A stretch of DNA of 64,000 nucleotides from Allacma fusca (taxonomy: Eukaryota > Arthropoda > Collembola > Symphypleona > Sminthuridae): contig OX359247.1 in assembly GCA_947179485.1 (NCBI GenBank), positions 45,481,131-45,545,130 on the forward strand, written 5' to 3'. Positions 1 to 10,800 of this stretch are shown here, piece after piece. The position numbers and the translations under genes were made by a program. The notes under the pieces are model-generated. The model did no database searches, was not told the DNA's origin, and saw nothing but the letters and a program-made list of their open reading frames with translations. Position 1 is the stretch's first letter, and the number at the start of each line of letters is the position of its first letter.

Positions 1-1058
1 ATTTTCCGCCACAGGTCCCCCTACCAATGGAGAAGCGGGGTCAACGTTATCAAAAGGAATTTAGTTCGCCTGGCCAAAGTGTGGACGGATGACTATGGCA
101 AGTACTATTTTCGAAAGATTGGAAATGATTTGGTAAGTTCATTTTTATTTTTTCGTTTTGAATGACTCTGTTCGTACTGTGAATTCCGCAGGGAGACTAT
201 GGAGACATATCCCCCAGAATTGCTCTAAGGAAACGACTCAAGTGCAAATCATTCAAGTGGTATATCCAACATGTTTACCCCGAAATTTTCATACCGGATA
301 AAGGGTACGCTTTTGGCGAGGTAAGATATTTATAATCAATCTTTTAACATAAAATGTATTTACGGCTTCCTAACTTTTATAAATAAACCTGTATAACTTT
401 ATATAACCTTTTATATGACCTTTTATAAATCTGAATGTAACTCTATTGAAGATTAGAAATGTAGGCCTGGGTGGCAATATGTGCTTAGATTCAACAATGG
501 ACATCAAAAATGTGAATCCAGTTGGTCTCTACCTATGTCATGGTCAAGGGGGTAATCAGGTGCTACTCCACATCGGGTTTTCTTAATTAAAGATTCCTAT
601 TTACTCGAAAAATAATAATTATGTAACATTTATATTGGTGTAGGCATTCTCATTCACTCAGAATTTTGAAATCAGGAGGGAAGAGAGCTGTGTAGACTAC
701 GCTGGAGATAAAGTCATACCATTCCCATGCCATGGCTCTAGAGGGAATCAAGAATGGCGTTATGATTCTGTTGTAAGTATCGTTCATATCCCGGAAGTTT
801 GACCGGAATGATGTAGACGTTTGTGGCTTGTAGAATAATTTTAATTTACCTCCAAAACTTGTAACAACATATGATAATTATTTTCGTGCATGATCAAAGA
901 AACAACAGTTGCGTCACCAGATATACCAAAAATGCCTGGGAATGGAGCCATTGGATAAACTAGTAATGGAGTTTTGTGATGACAATAAGCAAACCCAAAA
1001 ATGGAAGCTGCAGAATTATCGAGACGTAATTGCTGAAGATACTGAAGAAGAAAATTAA
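1..1058 (+). CDS. Polypeptide N-acetylgalactosaminyltransferase (GALNT/PGANT), 3' part
   Basis: This is the C-terminal part of a Golgi enzyme that starts mucin-type O-glycosylation by moving GalNAc from UDP-GalNAc to Ser/Thr. Five exons are read: 1-132, 192-320, 452-559, 644-772 and 909-1058. All junctions are phase 0 with GT-AG borders, giving 215 residues and a stop at 1056-1058. The first exon carries the end of the catalytic domain ([12 protein letters not shown], then [11 protein letters not shown]). The second has the family motif GDYGDISPR...LKCKSFKWY. The last three form a ricin-type beta-trefoil lectin domain, with repeats marked by NMCLDS, GNQEWRY and KCLGM...TQKWKL. The first lectin repeat has QAF where QxW is usual. 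The 5' exons lie outside the window, so the isoform cannot be assigned. Confidence 0.93.
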
Positions 1059-2005
1059 CATTGTTGTATTTTCTATTCATTGAATTGAAATGGAACACAT
1101 TTTTGTGCTTTCGGCTAGCTTGTCGAAATATAGTAATATCCGTCACTCTGATTTCACTTTAGAAACGTACAAAATATTAACTTTATATAAAGGGGAATTT
1201 TATCACTGTAGTTACTTCCATAGTATAATACCAACATCTTTTAAATTTCCTCAATGTGTCAATGTGGGCCCACCACCTCACCTAAACTTTTTCCTTCGTA
1301 GAATCATTTAAAAGTGTGATACCTTCAACTGATTGAAAATAAAACAACAATAGGTATATGAAACTACCCAGTAAACCACGAACGTTGCAGAACCATTGTA
1401 CCAATGCACAATTCTAACGTTAGCATGGTTGGCGTAACGTTAATCTTAGCGTTTCTCAAACGCTCAAATGTACGCTTGCGTAGCGCTCCGCAAGCGCTAA
1501 TGATTATGATTACAGATATTGCAACGTCAGATTCTAACGTTCAACTAACTAATGAAAAGTGAATCCTTTAATGGTGGCTTAACATTCGACTAAAATATTG
1601 ATACTTAAAATTTCCTAATTTATACTATTCTTAGTTAAAATAACTTCACCCGTGAACATAATTACACTATCGCATATCTTTATTATTACAATTATGATTA
1701 TTAAAGCCATGTTTTAATAGACATGCATAACAACTAAAAAGGTTAAAATAAAGCACCAACACAAAAACGTAGAAACAAATCTCCGTCCACAAAGAGGTCA
1801 GAAAGAGTCCATTCGGTATTCTCGGACTGATTTTGTATGAATATGTAGTGTAAAGACATCCAAGGAATAATGAGCCCTGAAAACATTAATTAAAAATTAC
1901 ATCATTAAAATCTCATTTTATTTTGAATTGTGAATGTCCATGAAATCTGAACATAAAATATACAATACAGCAGTTTTGGCAAGCTAAAAACTGGCAGGCA
2001 GTGGT
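1059..2005. other. 3' UTR and AT-rich intergenic DNA
   Basis: A canonical AATAAA at 1338-1343 is a good poly(A) signal for the GALNT gene, about 280 bases after its stop. Around 1380-1560 there are repeated AACGTT/AGCGCT words (for example TAACGTTAGC and TAACGTTAATC) that could be a degraded repeat. I could not define ends or a target duplication for it. No coding exon was recognised. Confidence 0.6.
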
Positions 2006-2014
2006 GTTGTAATA
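2006..2014 (+). repeat. Left 9-bp target-site duplication of the foldback element
   Basis: GTTGTAATA occurs immediately before the left arm and again, identically, immediately after the right arm at 4552-4560. This fixes the element ends to the base. Confidence 0.88.
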
Positions 2015-2431
2015 GGGTTCGAAATTTTGGCCGACTTCCGACTTTAGTCGGCTGATTCTGGCCGACTAAAGTCGGGTATTTTCAGATTTTGGCCGACCTT
2101 AAATTCTGGATTTTAGCCGACTTCCGACTTCAATAAGACTTTGGCCGACCCGACTTGAACAGATTTTAGCCAACTTCCGACTTGGTCGGAAATCGGAAGT
2201 TCATTTGAACCTCAAGTCGGCCAAAATTAGCCGACGTGAGTCGGATATTATCGGATTTTAGCCGATTAAGTTGGATGATTTTGGCCGTCCCAAGTCGGCT
2301 GTAATAGATTCTGGCCGACCTGAAATATACAGAAATTCTGGCCGACTTCCGACTTATGCTTGGATTTTAGCCGACTTCCGACTAAGTCGGTTAATTCTAG
2401 CCGACTTGGTTTTTTTAAGAAAGAGAAGAAG
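2015..2431 (+). repeat. Left inverted arm of the foldback element
   Basis: The 417-base arm consists of degenerate copies of a roughly 20-25-base unit built on TTTTGGCCGACTTCCGACTT and its partner AAGTCGG. Each unit can fold on itself. The arm matches the reverse complement of 4166-4551 almost perfectly, apart from a 31-base extra piece near 2035-2065 and scattered single differences. A short open frame at 2271-2516 is only a translation of the repeat. Confidence 0.9.
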
Positions 2432-2813
2432 CAAAGAAAACACTAAGGTTTTATCAGGGACTACACCACGTCAGGAAAAGTGGGGGGTACAACGACCCTC
2501 GCCAAAAATGCTTTAAGTAAATCACAAAATATACCATATTTTTTCATGTTTTTAACCTTTTATTTGTGTATAGTGATTTTGCGCTTATGTAGAATAGAAC
2601 AGTGTAATGACTAAATTGGGTTAAAAGCATTACAAATTCTCAAAAATCTTTTGGCGATAGTCATTATTTACGAAGGTCCTCAGGATCTCTTTAATGCCCA
2701 GTTGCTTTGCAATATCTGGGAAGCAAGGAATGACACAGCAGTGGTTTAGCCTTTCCAGATGCTTTAGTTGTACATTTGTCCGCTGACTTCGCCAGAGTGT
2801 GCAAAAACTTTAA

Positions 2814-3309
2814 TGCCCCGTTCACATTGCCACTTCTGCAAGCAAAAAGTCGCCCCTGCAAGTATTTACTTGCAGCGCTGCAAGTTCTGTTGACATTGGT
2901 CGCCTCTGCAAGCATTTTACTTGCAGAGGCGACTTGCAGAAGCGACTTGCAGAGGGTCGATTTTACTTGCAGAAGCGAAGTAGAACTAGCTTCTACTTTC
3001 CTCTGCAAGCAGAAGATCATCTTTGCATTTCCCATTGAGTTCCTTGTAACGCCTTGAACCAACTCCTATGCAGCGCAATGCTAAATTTCTGACGATTACT
3101 AATTCTGCACCATGTTACATTTACGACGTACATATCAAAAGTCGCTAACCGTACATTGCCAAGACACAAATTGCTTGCGCTTGCAGCTGAAAACCAATGT
3201 GAACAGAACTTCCATACGCGCAAGTAAATTAACTTGCAGACCGTTTGCTGAGCAAGCTAGCTTGCTGAAGAAAATATTTAGCTTGCAGAAGTGCAATGTG
3301 AACGGAGCA
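2814..3309. mobile_element. PIF/Harbinger-like MITE nested in the foldback element
   Basis: The element is 496 bases long, with ends TGCCCCGTTCACATTGCC on the left and TGCTCCGTTCACATTGC reading inward from the right. It is flanked by the 3-bp duplication TAA at 2811-2813 and 3310-3312. A TWA target and TGC/GTTCACA-type ends fit PIF/Harbinger. The interior is dense in CTTGCAG and CTGCAAG words in both orientations. It encodes no transposase. It lies inside the foldback element, so it inserted later. Confidence 0.85.
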
Positions 3310-4165
3310 TAAGAGAAGCTTATAATTTTGTGGTGTAGTGGTGATACTAGGCCCTCTAACCGTCCATATCATGGTACAAAGAGGTGGAACCCTAACTTCT
3401 AAAAATTCTTCATTGTCTTCAAATGAAATTTTCCTGTGCTTCAATTCATAGCCATCATTCCACCGTACGTTAATCTTAAAGTTCTCCAACTTAGAAGCTT
3501 GAATGAAGTACCAAAGACGACATGATGCACTGAACTGAGGAGCCAAACGGAGTCACTATTTTTCTGCCATGGTTGGGCATATGTACACTCACCTAAATAC
3601 AATTCAGGTTACTAACTGATCTCACGAATATCTGATTTTGGTAAATTTAGAGCTACTAATTTTGGAACTTGACATTTGTTGCCAAAATTGAGGTGGGTAC
3701 AATCCATATGTTGTACCACCTTGGATACAATCAGGGGGGTACACTGTACCACCTGTACCATAGGGTTGTTTAGTCCCTGGGTTTTATGACGGTGGTTGCT
3801 AATTTCTATCACAATATCACAATGTCACGATATCACATTTTCTTAAAAACATTAAATACCTTTAATGGATTTTATATATAGTTGCCAAAGAAGGAATGCA
3901 CTGATTGTGAACTAGCAGGAAATATTCGGTCTGTTTTTTGAATTTTGACACGGTCTGGACCAAGCGCAGGATTATTACAAAAGATGTGCTACACTATTTC
4001 ATGGGGTCGGATTTTTGTGGGAACACGGCAAGATTCTTCCCAGGGAAAAATATTTTTGGCAGGGAAAATCACAAAGTAAAGGGATTCTAGTTCTTTTTTT
4101 GGCAGGGATTTTCAAATTTTTTGACGTATTTCAGGGGAAGTTGTTAGGCAACCTTACTCTGTGTT

Positions 4166-4551
4166 CTTCTTCTCTTTCTTAAAAAAACCAAGTCGGCTAG
4201 AATTAACCGACTTAGTCGGAAGTCGGCTAAAATCCAAGCATAAGTCGGAAGTCGGCCAGAATTTCTGTATATTTCAGGTCGGCCAGAATCTATTACAGCC
4301 GACTTGGGACGGCCAAAATCATCCAACTTAATCGGCTAAAATCCGATAATATCCGACTCACGTCGGCTAATTTTGGCCGACTTGAGGTTCAAATGAACTT
4401 CCGATTTCCGACCAAGTCGGAAGTTGGCTAAAATCTGTTCAAGTCGGGTCGGCCAAAGTCTTATTGAAGTCGGAAGTCGGCTAAAATCCAGAATTTAAGG
4501 TCGGCCAAAATCTGAAAATACCCGACTTTAGTCGGCCAAAATTTCGTACCC
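4166..4551 (-). repeat. Right inverted arm of the foldback element
   Basis: The 386-base arm is the inverted partner of 2015-2431 and lacks one 31-base unit present on the left. Near-identity of the arms implies recent insertion or homogenisation by gene conversion. The frame at 4144-4326 on the minus strand repeats the same pseudo-peptide as the left arm and is not a gene. Confidence 0.9.
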
Positions 4552-4560
4552 GTTGTAATA
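4552..4560 (+). repeat. Right 9-bp target-site duplication of the foldback element
   Basis: GTTGTAATA, an exact copy of 2006-2014, directly abuts the last base of the right arm. Confidence 0.88.
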
Positions 4561-5782
4561 TCTATTACGTATGTATAATAATTATAATATATGATTTCTA
4601 TTGGTAGTAATTTATTATTTCTCGTCATACTATATTTACTCAAACTTAATTTTAGTACATCTCGGAACATTAGGGACTTAAGCAATAATTTACTAAAATT
4701 GATACATTTAACATTGACCTTCCCTAGGTTTTATTATTGGTTGGAGGTTCATTTTTCTAAAATTTGGTAGTAGCTATATACCTTTTATGTATTATACCTA
4801 TCTGGGATAGATATTCTTCTTTCTTCAAGTAATTTTGGGCTTGCCAGAATATAGTTGAGATAATTAATTAGCCGTATAATAAGCATAGAGGAGTCAAAAT
4901 GGAACAAAATATTACCCAATATGTTTTTGAACCTTTTCCCTTGCTGTTCCAAATTTATCTGCAGTTGGTAACAGCCTTGTAGAACTCCCGTCAAAAACTG
5001 CGAACTGAAAAGCATTTTACTGGATCTGCAGTGGTTGCGTGAGAACATTTTGACACCCGCAATCAATGAAGATACATGTGTAGATAATTTATTTGATGTG
5101 TTAGGTGGTCATAAATTTTTCACATCATTTATGATTGTCGCTCGTACTATCAAAGTACATTAGAATAAAGGCAGCGCACGTAGCAGTTGCTTGAAGCTGT
5201 TCTTAAACTTCTTCTGTTCTTCTTCTTGCTAAAGAATTAATGGTCTCGTTTTAGTTTAAACAGTGTATATAGCTTCTATGCGTCTACCTTCCAGATAAAT
5301 TGACTCTTGACAATGGAATTTCAAGGTTCAGGCAATTTAATTTAAACAGGCGATGCCGTGCTTGCTAAAATTGATTTCATGATTACATTTACATAATAAT
5401 TGACGAATTAAAAGATCTGCAGCAGAAAGCTCATATACATATGTCCCCTATATGTCTCTCACCATTTATATACATACATAATTCTGAATAATATAGTTTA
5501 GAGGAAAACTTTGCCAGCATATCTTGTTTCAGTATTATCAAGTTGTCACTTCATGTCACGATGCGTGCTATTTATGCGATGTATGTTATGTTTAAATCAC
5601 ATTCTCCCATTTAACTTTACCTCAAATTACTATCCTCACAAAAAAGTTTCCCAACATAAACAGAAATGTATCTGCTTTAATCTGTAAGCCTCCACTCGGC
5701 ACGGACTCCCAGTTTAAAAGGAGAGAAGGATTCCAGTTGAATAATAGTGGGTCCTGGAATTCAAACAGAGTACACTGACGAT
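4561..5782. other. AT-rich intergenic region upstream of the GDSL hydrolase gene
   Basis: No exon with recognisable homology was found on either strand. A 93-codon minus-strand frame (4785-5066) has no family signature. The last few hundred bases presumably contain the promoter and 5' UTR of the gene starting at 5783, but I could not place a TATA box or initiator with confidence. Confidence 0.5.
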
Positions 5783-6614
5783 ATGATTGCTAGGGTTCTT
5801 TTTGGTCTCTCCCTTATCGGGGCAATGCAAGGTAAAGTACAGAAGCAAAACCTCTGCAAACATATTGCATAGGTTTTGAAAAATAGTTTTCTACCAAATT
5901 ACTCAATTAATTTTAAACGCCTTTCTCCCCTTTGATAGATACATAATATTATTTTATTTGCAAATAGCTCTTCCATGGGAGCCAGAACCGAGTGATGCCA
6001 ACTGGTTAAGAACACATGAAGGGTTTGTGAACAACACCAAATCTAAACGGGATGAAATTAACGTTCTTTTCTACGGAGACTCGATCACTGAAGGTTGGAA
6101 CGGGGCTGGTAAACCTGTCTACGATAAAGAATACGCTCCACTTGGAACTGCCAACTACGGAATCTTTGGGGACAAAACAGAACATGTTCTCTGGAGGATA
6201 ATAAACGGAGAGGTTGAAGGTCTTCATCCGAAAGTGATCGTCCTCAAAATAGGAACTAACAACGAAGAAGATACAGTGGATAACATTGTGAGAGGAATCA
6301 CTGCCATTGTTCAAGAACTGCGCACGAGACTGCCCAATGCCAAGATTCTACTTCAAGGAATCTTACCTCGATCCGACACAACTGCCACTGCCTGGTTCAC
6401 CAAAATTAGTGACATCAACATTAAAATTGCTCATTTGGACGATGGAGTCAACATCCATTTCATGGATATGCTCAATCAGTTCTCCGTGGGGTGGGCTCAA
6501 GTGGACCAATCCTTGTTTAATCCTGACAAGATTCACTTGATTCAAGCGGGTTACCAAAAGTGGGCTGATACTCAAAGGAAGTTATTTGACCGGTTATTGA
6601 ATGGTTATTGTTAG
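5783..6614 (+). CDS. Secreted PAF-acetylhydrolase alpha-like GDSL hydrolase
   Basis: This SGNH-fold esterase resembles the PAFAH1B2/PAFAH1B3 catalytic subunits, which remove the acetyl group from platelet-activating factor. Exon 1 is 5783-5831 and exon 2 is 5968-6614, joined in phase 1, giving 231 aa. The GDSIT motif puts the nucleophile at Ser55; KIGTNN supplies the oxyanion-hole Asn near 114; NPDKIHL supplies Asp203 and His206. All catalytic residues are present. The small first exon encodes a short hydrophobic start (MIARVLFGLSLIGAMQ) that reads as a signal peptide, whereas the vertebrate subunits are cytosolic. The ATG at 5958 within the intron is a poorer start because it lies upstream of a clean TTTGCAAATAG acceptor. 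Substrate is inferred from family only. Confidence 0.85.
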
Positions 6615-6972
6615 TTTTATTATATTTTAGACATTTAAATCTTTCGATCAAAATCCAAATTCCTACAAGTATTTAATAGTTTCTAAATTAAATTAAATTG
6701 TCTGTTTGCAACTCTCAAGTATAATTGTAAGCTTCCATAATTCTTGCAAAAGTATATAAACATAAATGCATGTACAATTTTAAACTCTGCGAAGATGCCC
6801 AGATTTTTGCATGCATGTACGAATATTGCATAACTTCTTGTGGCCTTCTCATAATGTAGTCGAAAATTACAATGCACAATTATTGCAGTGTTGAATTTAC
6901 TTGCAAAATGCAGAAGAAAAAAATCACCCGATTATATTGCATTGAAAGTTGAAAGTGGCATTAAGCCGTATT
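6615..6972. other. AT-rich spacer between the hydrolase gene and its pseudogene
   Basis: Contains the presumed 3' UTR of the GDSL hydrolase. I see no exon or structured repeat here. Confidence 0.5.
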
Positions 6973-7167
6973 TCATGTTTCACGTACATATTTTTCATCC
7001 AGGACTCCAAGAAGGAGAAATTTGCTATTCGGAAGACGTTGAAGGAGCACATCCGCAACTGCCTTAATTCCTCTCACGACATCATCTACTGCGCCCCCGT
7101 TGTTCGTTCCGATTTTAAGTACAATTACTTTAGGATTGAGACCCTAAACCTTGTCATTTACAATACT
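6973..7167 (-). pseudogene. Fragment of a PAF-acetylhydrolase alpha paralogue
   Basis: Read on the minus strand, this stretch encodes PKVIVLKIGTNN, then VVRGIKAVADVL, then RLPNSKFLLLGVL. It lines up with residues ~95-150 of the intact hydrolase at 5783-6614. A TAG at 7144-7146 replaces the Glu codon before GLNPK, one residue is missing after GTNN, and a TGA at 6973-6975 ends the frame soon after the match fades. The GDS motif and the Asp-His dyad are absent. It lies tail-to-tail with the functional copy about 360 bases away, suggesting an inverted local duplication that decayed. A living exon with different borders is unlikely because of the internal stop. Confidence 0.75.
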
Positions 7168-7469
7168 GACTGCTTCACAGGGACAATTACTTGGAGGGGT
7201 GGTGGTGTGAATATAGAAATTAAAATCATCGCGTCACGATAATTTACTGCTTGTGCGAAGGGACGACGTAGACGCCCCTCCGGGGTAAACCCGATTTGGT
7301 AGTAAGGTGGAGGTGCTGTGCAAAATATTTTGTTGAGATCGGATTAAAAGAATAAAAAATTTAATCGAAACCGGTCCAGTAGTGCTTGAAATTACCGTCA
7401 TTTAATTGAAACTTTGAAATTTCAAGAATGTTTCCTCAGAAACTTGGTTTACTGGGTATTACTTTCATA
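7168..7469. other. Spacer without recognised genes
   Basis: Includes a short GC-richer patch at 7255-7300 and otherwise AT-rich DNA. No similarity to the GDSL gene continues into it. Confidence 0.5.
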
Positions 7470-7477
7470 AATTTATG

Positions 7478-7639
7478 CAGGGGTGGATTAATAAAATAAT
7501 TTTTACCCTGGCCCTAACCCTCAAAATAGATGTGTGGGCCTCTGCAATCTGAGGGCCTTAGTCAACAATTTTTTTACCCTGGCCCTAAATTTTTTACCCT
7601 GGCCGGGCCAGGGTGGGCCACCCCGTAAATCCACCCCTG
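7478..7639. mobile_element. Short hAT-type MITE
   Basis: The 162-base element starts CAGGGGTGGATT and ends AATCCACCCCTG, a 12-bp perfect inverted terminus. The exact 8-bp duplication AATTTATG flanks it at 7470-7477 and 7640-7647. CAGGGGTGG ends with 8-bp duplications are typical of hAT elements. The interior repeats TTTTTACCCTGGCCCTAA and ends in GGGCCACCCCGTAA. A related, degraded copy is at ~37004-37170. It lies just downstream of the fatty acid synthase stop codon. Confidence 0.88.
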
Positions 7640-7883
7640 AATTTATGGTAGATTCTACAAAGAAAAAGTATTTTTGAAAGGATTCACAATTAATGGACTA
7701 AAAACTTTCATCTCCTCAAATTGAAATAACTGTAAAAGTTTCACGTTAAAATATCGTGGAAAATATTTTGCAGCTATTTATGATCAGCAATATTTTGTGC
7801 AAATAAATGATAGGCCAAAACTTCGGAAGAATACATTTTTAAAACTGTACAAACGCCAAATGTATTTAATAAATATGTTAATG

Positions 7884-10800
7884 TTACAAATCCGTAGAAG
7901 AAATGTTTTTATCAAATACATCATTAATTATTTTATGTGCGCCGAGCTCAATAGGACGCTCGTGGAAACAGTGATGGTGGCCGGCGATAGAAAATACATC
8001 GACAGGGGTTTCACATACCTGAGCAAAAATAGTAATAAGTAATTAAATTCCTCCTATCTTATTCCTCCTAGCTTACATTAAACTATTGAATAAATATTCA
8101 TGACCTACCTGGCCAAGACCATAGTCATTTCCCAAGTATCTATCAAATCCAGCCTTTCCGGCACGAACCAACGTTACTTGACTTTTAACCTTGACTGTAG
8201 GGTCGTAGCTGTAACCGGCAGATAATCTTGCTGAATATAGAGTTGCTAAATCTCTGATTTCATCCACGGAAAGATCCGGACTAACTTCAGCCAGTATCCC
8301 AGCCGCTTTGTCAAGTCTTGATGACCAGTCAGGTAATGCTGCAAGCTCTGCTTCAACCTGAAAGACAATCAAAAATAAGACTCCATTAAAAACGTTGCAC
8401 GCCTTTTATTCCTTATAATAACTAACTCGTATAACCATAAAATAAAAGTATGAACTGAAAGATTCGACTAACCTTGTTAAGATTAAATGACATGTGCAAG
8501 AGGAGGAAGTAAATCAGCCATGAGGTATCATCCCTCTCAATTTCTCTCTCAATAAAAGCTTTAGTAAAAAATCGTGGCCATTGTGGACAACCATCCAGCA
8601 GTATTAAATTTTCAACAATTTCCCCTTCTTTCTCCAATTGCAGTGCCATTTCAAAAGCCACAGCTGCTCCATAAGAGTATCCCCCAAGTTGGAAAGGGCC
8701 CTCTGGTTGTATCTTCCTTAGATGTTCAATATAAAAGCTGGCCAAGGACTCAATGGAATCTAGTGGGGACTCTTTGACACATTGAAACCCGTAAACTTGA
8801 ACTTCTACTTCTGCCATGAGTCTCTCCAACAAGAAAGTGTTTCCGTCCAGCGGATGAACCACGAAAAACTTGGTGGGGTTAATTTCTTTGGACACCATCT
8901 GAACAAGAGGTGTCTTCGGGATTGGCAGGAGTTTATACTGGCGGAACTCTGTGATCGTCTCTGACTCTCCCAGAGTACCATTATTTGACTCCATATCCAT
9001 CAGCTTCGCAAATGTTAGCGAGCTGAAGGCAGTTACTGGCAATGAAATATTTTTTTTGTTTTCTATTACTTGCTTGATCTCCGTCGCCATCAAGGAGTCC
9101 ATACCAAGCTCGACAAATGTCGTATTTTTGTTAACCTTCCCCAAATCTTTAATGCCCAAGATATGTGCCACAATCTCCGCCAGGGATTTTGAACCCATAT
9201 CTTTTGAAACTATTCTGGATGCAGGGACGAAGGAGCTCACAACAGGATGAGACTGTTGTAAAAATAAATCCAGCATCTCCAAACATGAGGCTATTTTTTG
9301 AGGTGCAACCCCAGCGACGGCAACATCCTTCCCACCCATTAAACTGTGAAGAACTCCCACGTCTCCGATAGCGCCCCACTGAATTGCCAGCCCGTGCAAT
9401 CCAGCCTCACGTCTTTCTTCGCAAAGCCTTTCCATAAATGAGTTAGCAAATCCATAACTAGTCTGACCAGGGTTTCCTTTGGATGATGCCGCACTTGAAA
9501 ATGTGACAAAATAATCTAAGTCAGGGGCAAGATACCGGGAGGCAATGTCAAGGTGAACAGTGGCTACAATTTTGGCTTTGGAAACGATTTCAAAATGCTC
9601 CGCTGTCTGATTTGGGAACATGGCGTCCTTGAGTACTAATGCTAAATTAAAAATTCCTCCAACGGGGCCGAGTTCAGAAGCTAATTTCAACGCGGTTTGA
9701 GCTCCAGATTGGGTGGATACATCGGAGTTATCAATAATAACATTAACTCCTTGGTCCCGCCAAACTTTCACTCGATATGCCTGGTATCCCGTCGAGAGTC
9801 CAGAACGTGAAACAAAAACCAAGTTCCGTGCTCCTCGAGACACCATCCAATTAGCGATCTCCAGACCCATGCCCCCAAGTCCTCCTACGAGGACGTAAGA
9901 CTTTTGGCTATGGAAATATGTTCTTGGCAAAGAAAGGATGTCTGAGGGAGAGCCATCTCTAATGGAAACAACAACTTTGCCCATGTGCTTTCCTGTAGCC
10001 ATAAATCGGAAAGCCTCTTCCAATTGGTTATTCGAAAACAGAGCGTAAGGAAGTGGCTTCACAACGCCGGAGTTTATCCCAGCTCGAATTAAATCTGCAA
10101 TCTCGTCCTTGTCTTCCGAAGCGCCTTGAATCACATCATCCAGAAGTATTCCTTGGAAGTTGACACTTCTCAAAAAGATCTCCATTCCTAATGCAGTGTT
10201 GTTAAACAAGTCGAATTTCCCAATCTCAAGGAATCGTCCATACTTGGCCAAACATCTCACAGAAGCTTCAAGTTTATCTTGAGCCAAAGAATTCAACACA
10301 ATGTCCACACCCCGACCGTTGGTGACTTCCATCACATGTTTTTCGAAAACCGAGGCGTTTCTTGAGTCTGTGAAGGAACTATCGTTCAACTCCGGGAACC
10401 GCTCTTTGAGGAACTGACGCTTCTCTGCTGTGCTGACGGTTGTGATAACCTTACATTTCCTGCTCAATGCGATAGCAATAGCGGCTTGACCAACACCTCC
10501 AGATCCGGCGTGGATAAGGACGGTTTCACCTTTTCTCATTCTTCCCCTCACAAGGAGAGCGTAGTATGCTGTTCCATAGGCAACTGGAACTGTTGCAGCT
10601 TCTGCAAGGGACCATTTCTCAGGTACTTCCCACAGAAATCCTGATTCGTCGATTTTAACACTTGTAGCCAAACACTTTGCTGCTTGCATCCCACAAACAA
10701 ATTTTCCATTCATTTCACCAGCAAATTCAATTCCAAGCACACATTCCTGGAATGCCAAGTCACCAGGGAGAGCATCTCTGGACAACTTTCCTGTCGCCAA

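Larger units (their letters stand above)
2015..4551. mobile_element. Foldback-type (MULE-like) non-autonomous DNA transposon
   Basis: The 2,537-base element is bounded by long inverted arms at 2015-2431 and 4166-4551. It is flanked by an exact 9-bp direct repeat, GTTGTAATA, at 2006-2014 and 4552-4560. The outer ends are GGGTTCGAAATTTTGG on the left and, read inward, GGGTACGAAATTTTGG on the right. A 9-bp duplication with long arms made of short internal repeats fits Foldback/Galileo or Mutator-like elements. The interior has no transposase-like frame, so mobility would depend on a source element elsewhere. About 500 bases of the interior are a second, nested element. Confidence 0.88.

Noticed and set aside
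841..1146. 101-codon minus-strand frame
   Set aside because: It overlaps the last GALNT exon (909-1058) in antisense. The sense strand carries the expected lectin-domain residues and stop.
1380..1560. MITE bounded by GAACGTT/AACGTTC
   Set aside because: The shared ends are only 7 bases and no flanking duplication was found.
2271..2516. 81-codon plus-strand frame, with a near-identical 60-codon frame at 4144-4326 on the minus strand
   Set aside because: Both are translations of the inverted arms of the foldback element; the match is due to the repeat, not to a conserved protein.
4785..5066. 93-codon minus-strand frame with hydrophobic patches
   Set aside because: No family motif, no supporting splice context, and length expected by chance in AT-rich DNA.
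6949..7242. 97-codon plus-strand frame
   Set aside because: It is the antisense of the GDSL-hydrolase pseudogene fragment; its similarity to the antisense of the intact gene reveals the duplication rather than a gene.
7797..8042. 81-codon plus-strand frame
   Set aside because: It is antisense to the last exon of fatty acid synthase (7884-8018), which supplies the thioesterase His.
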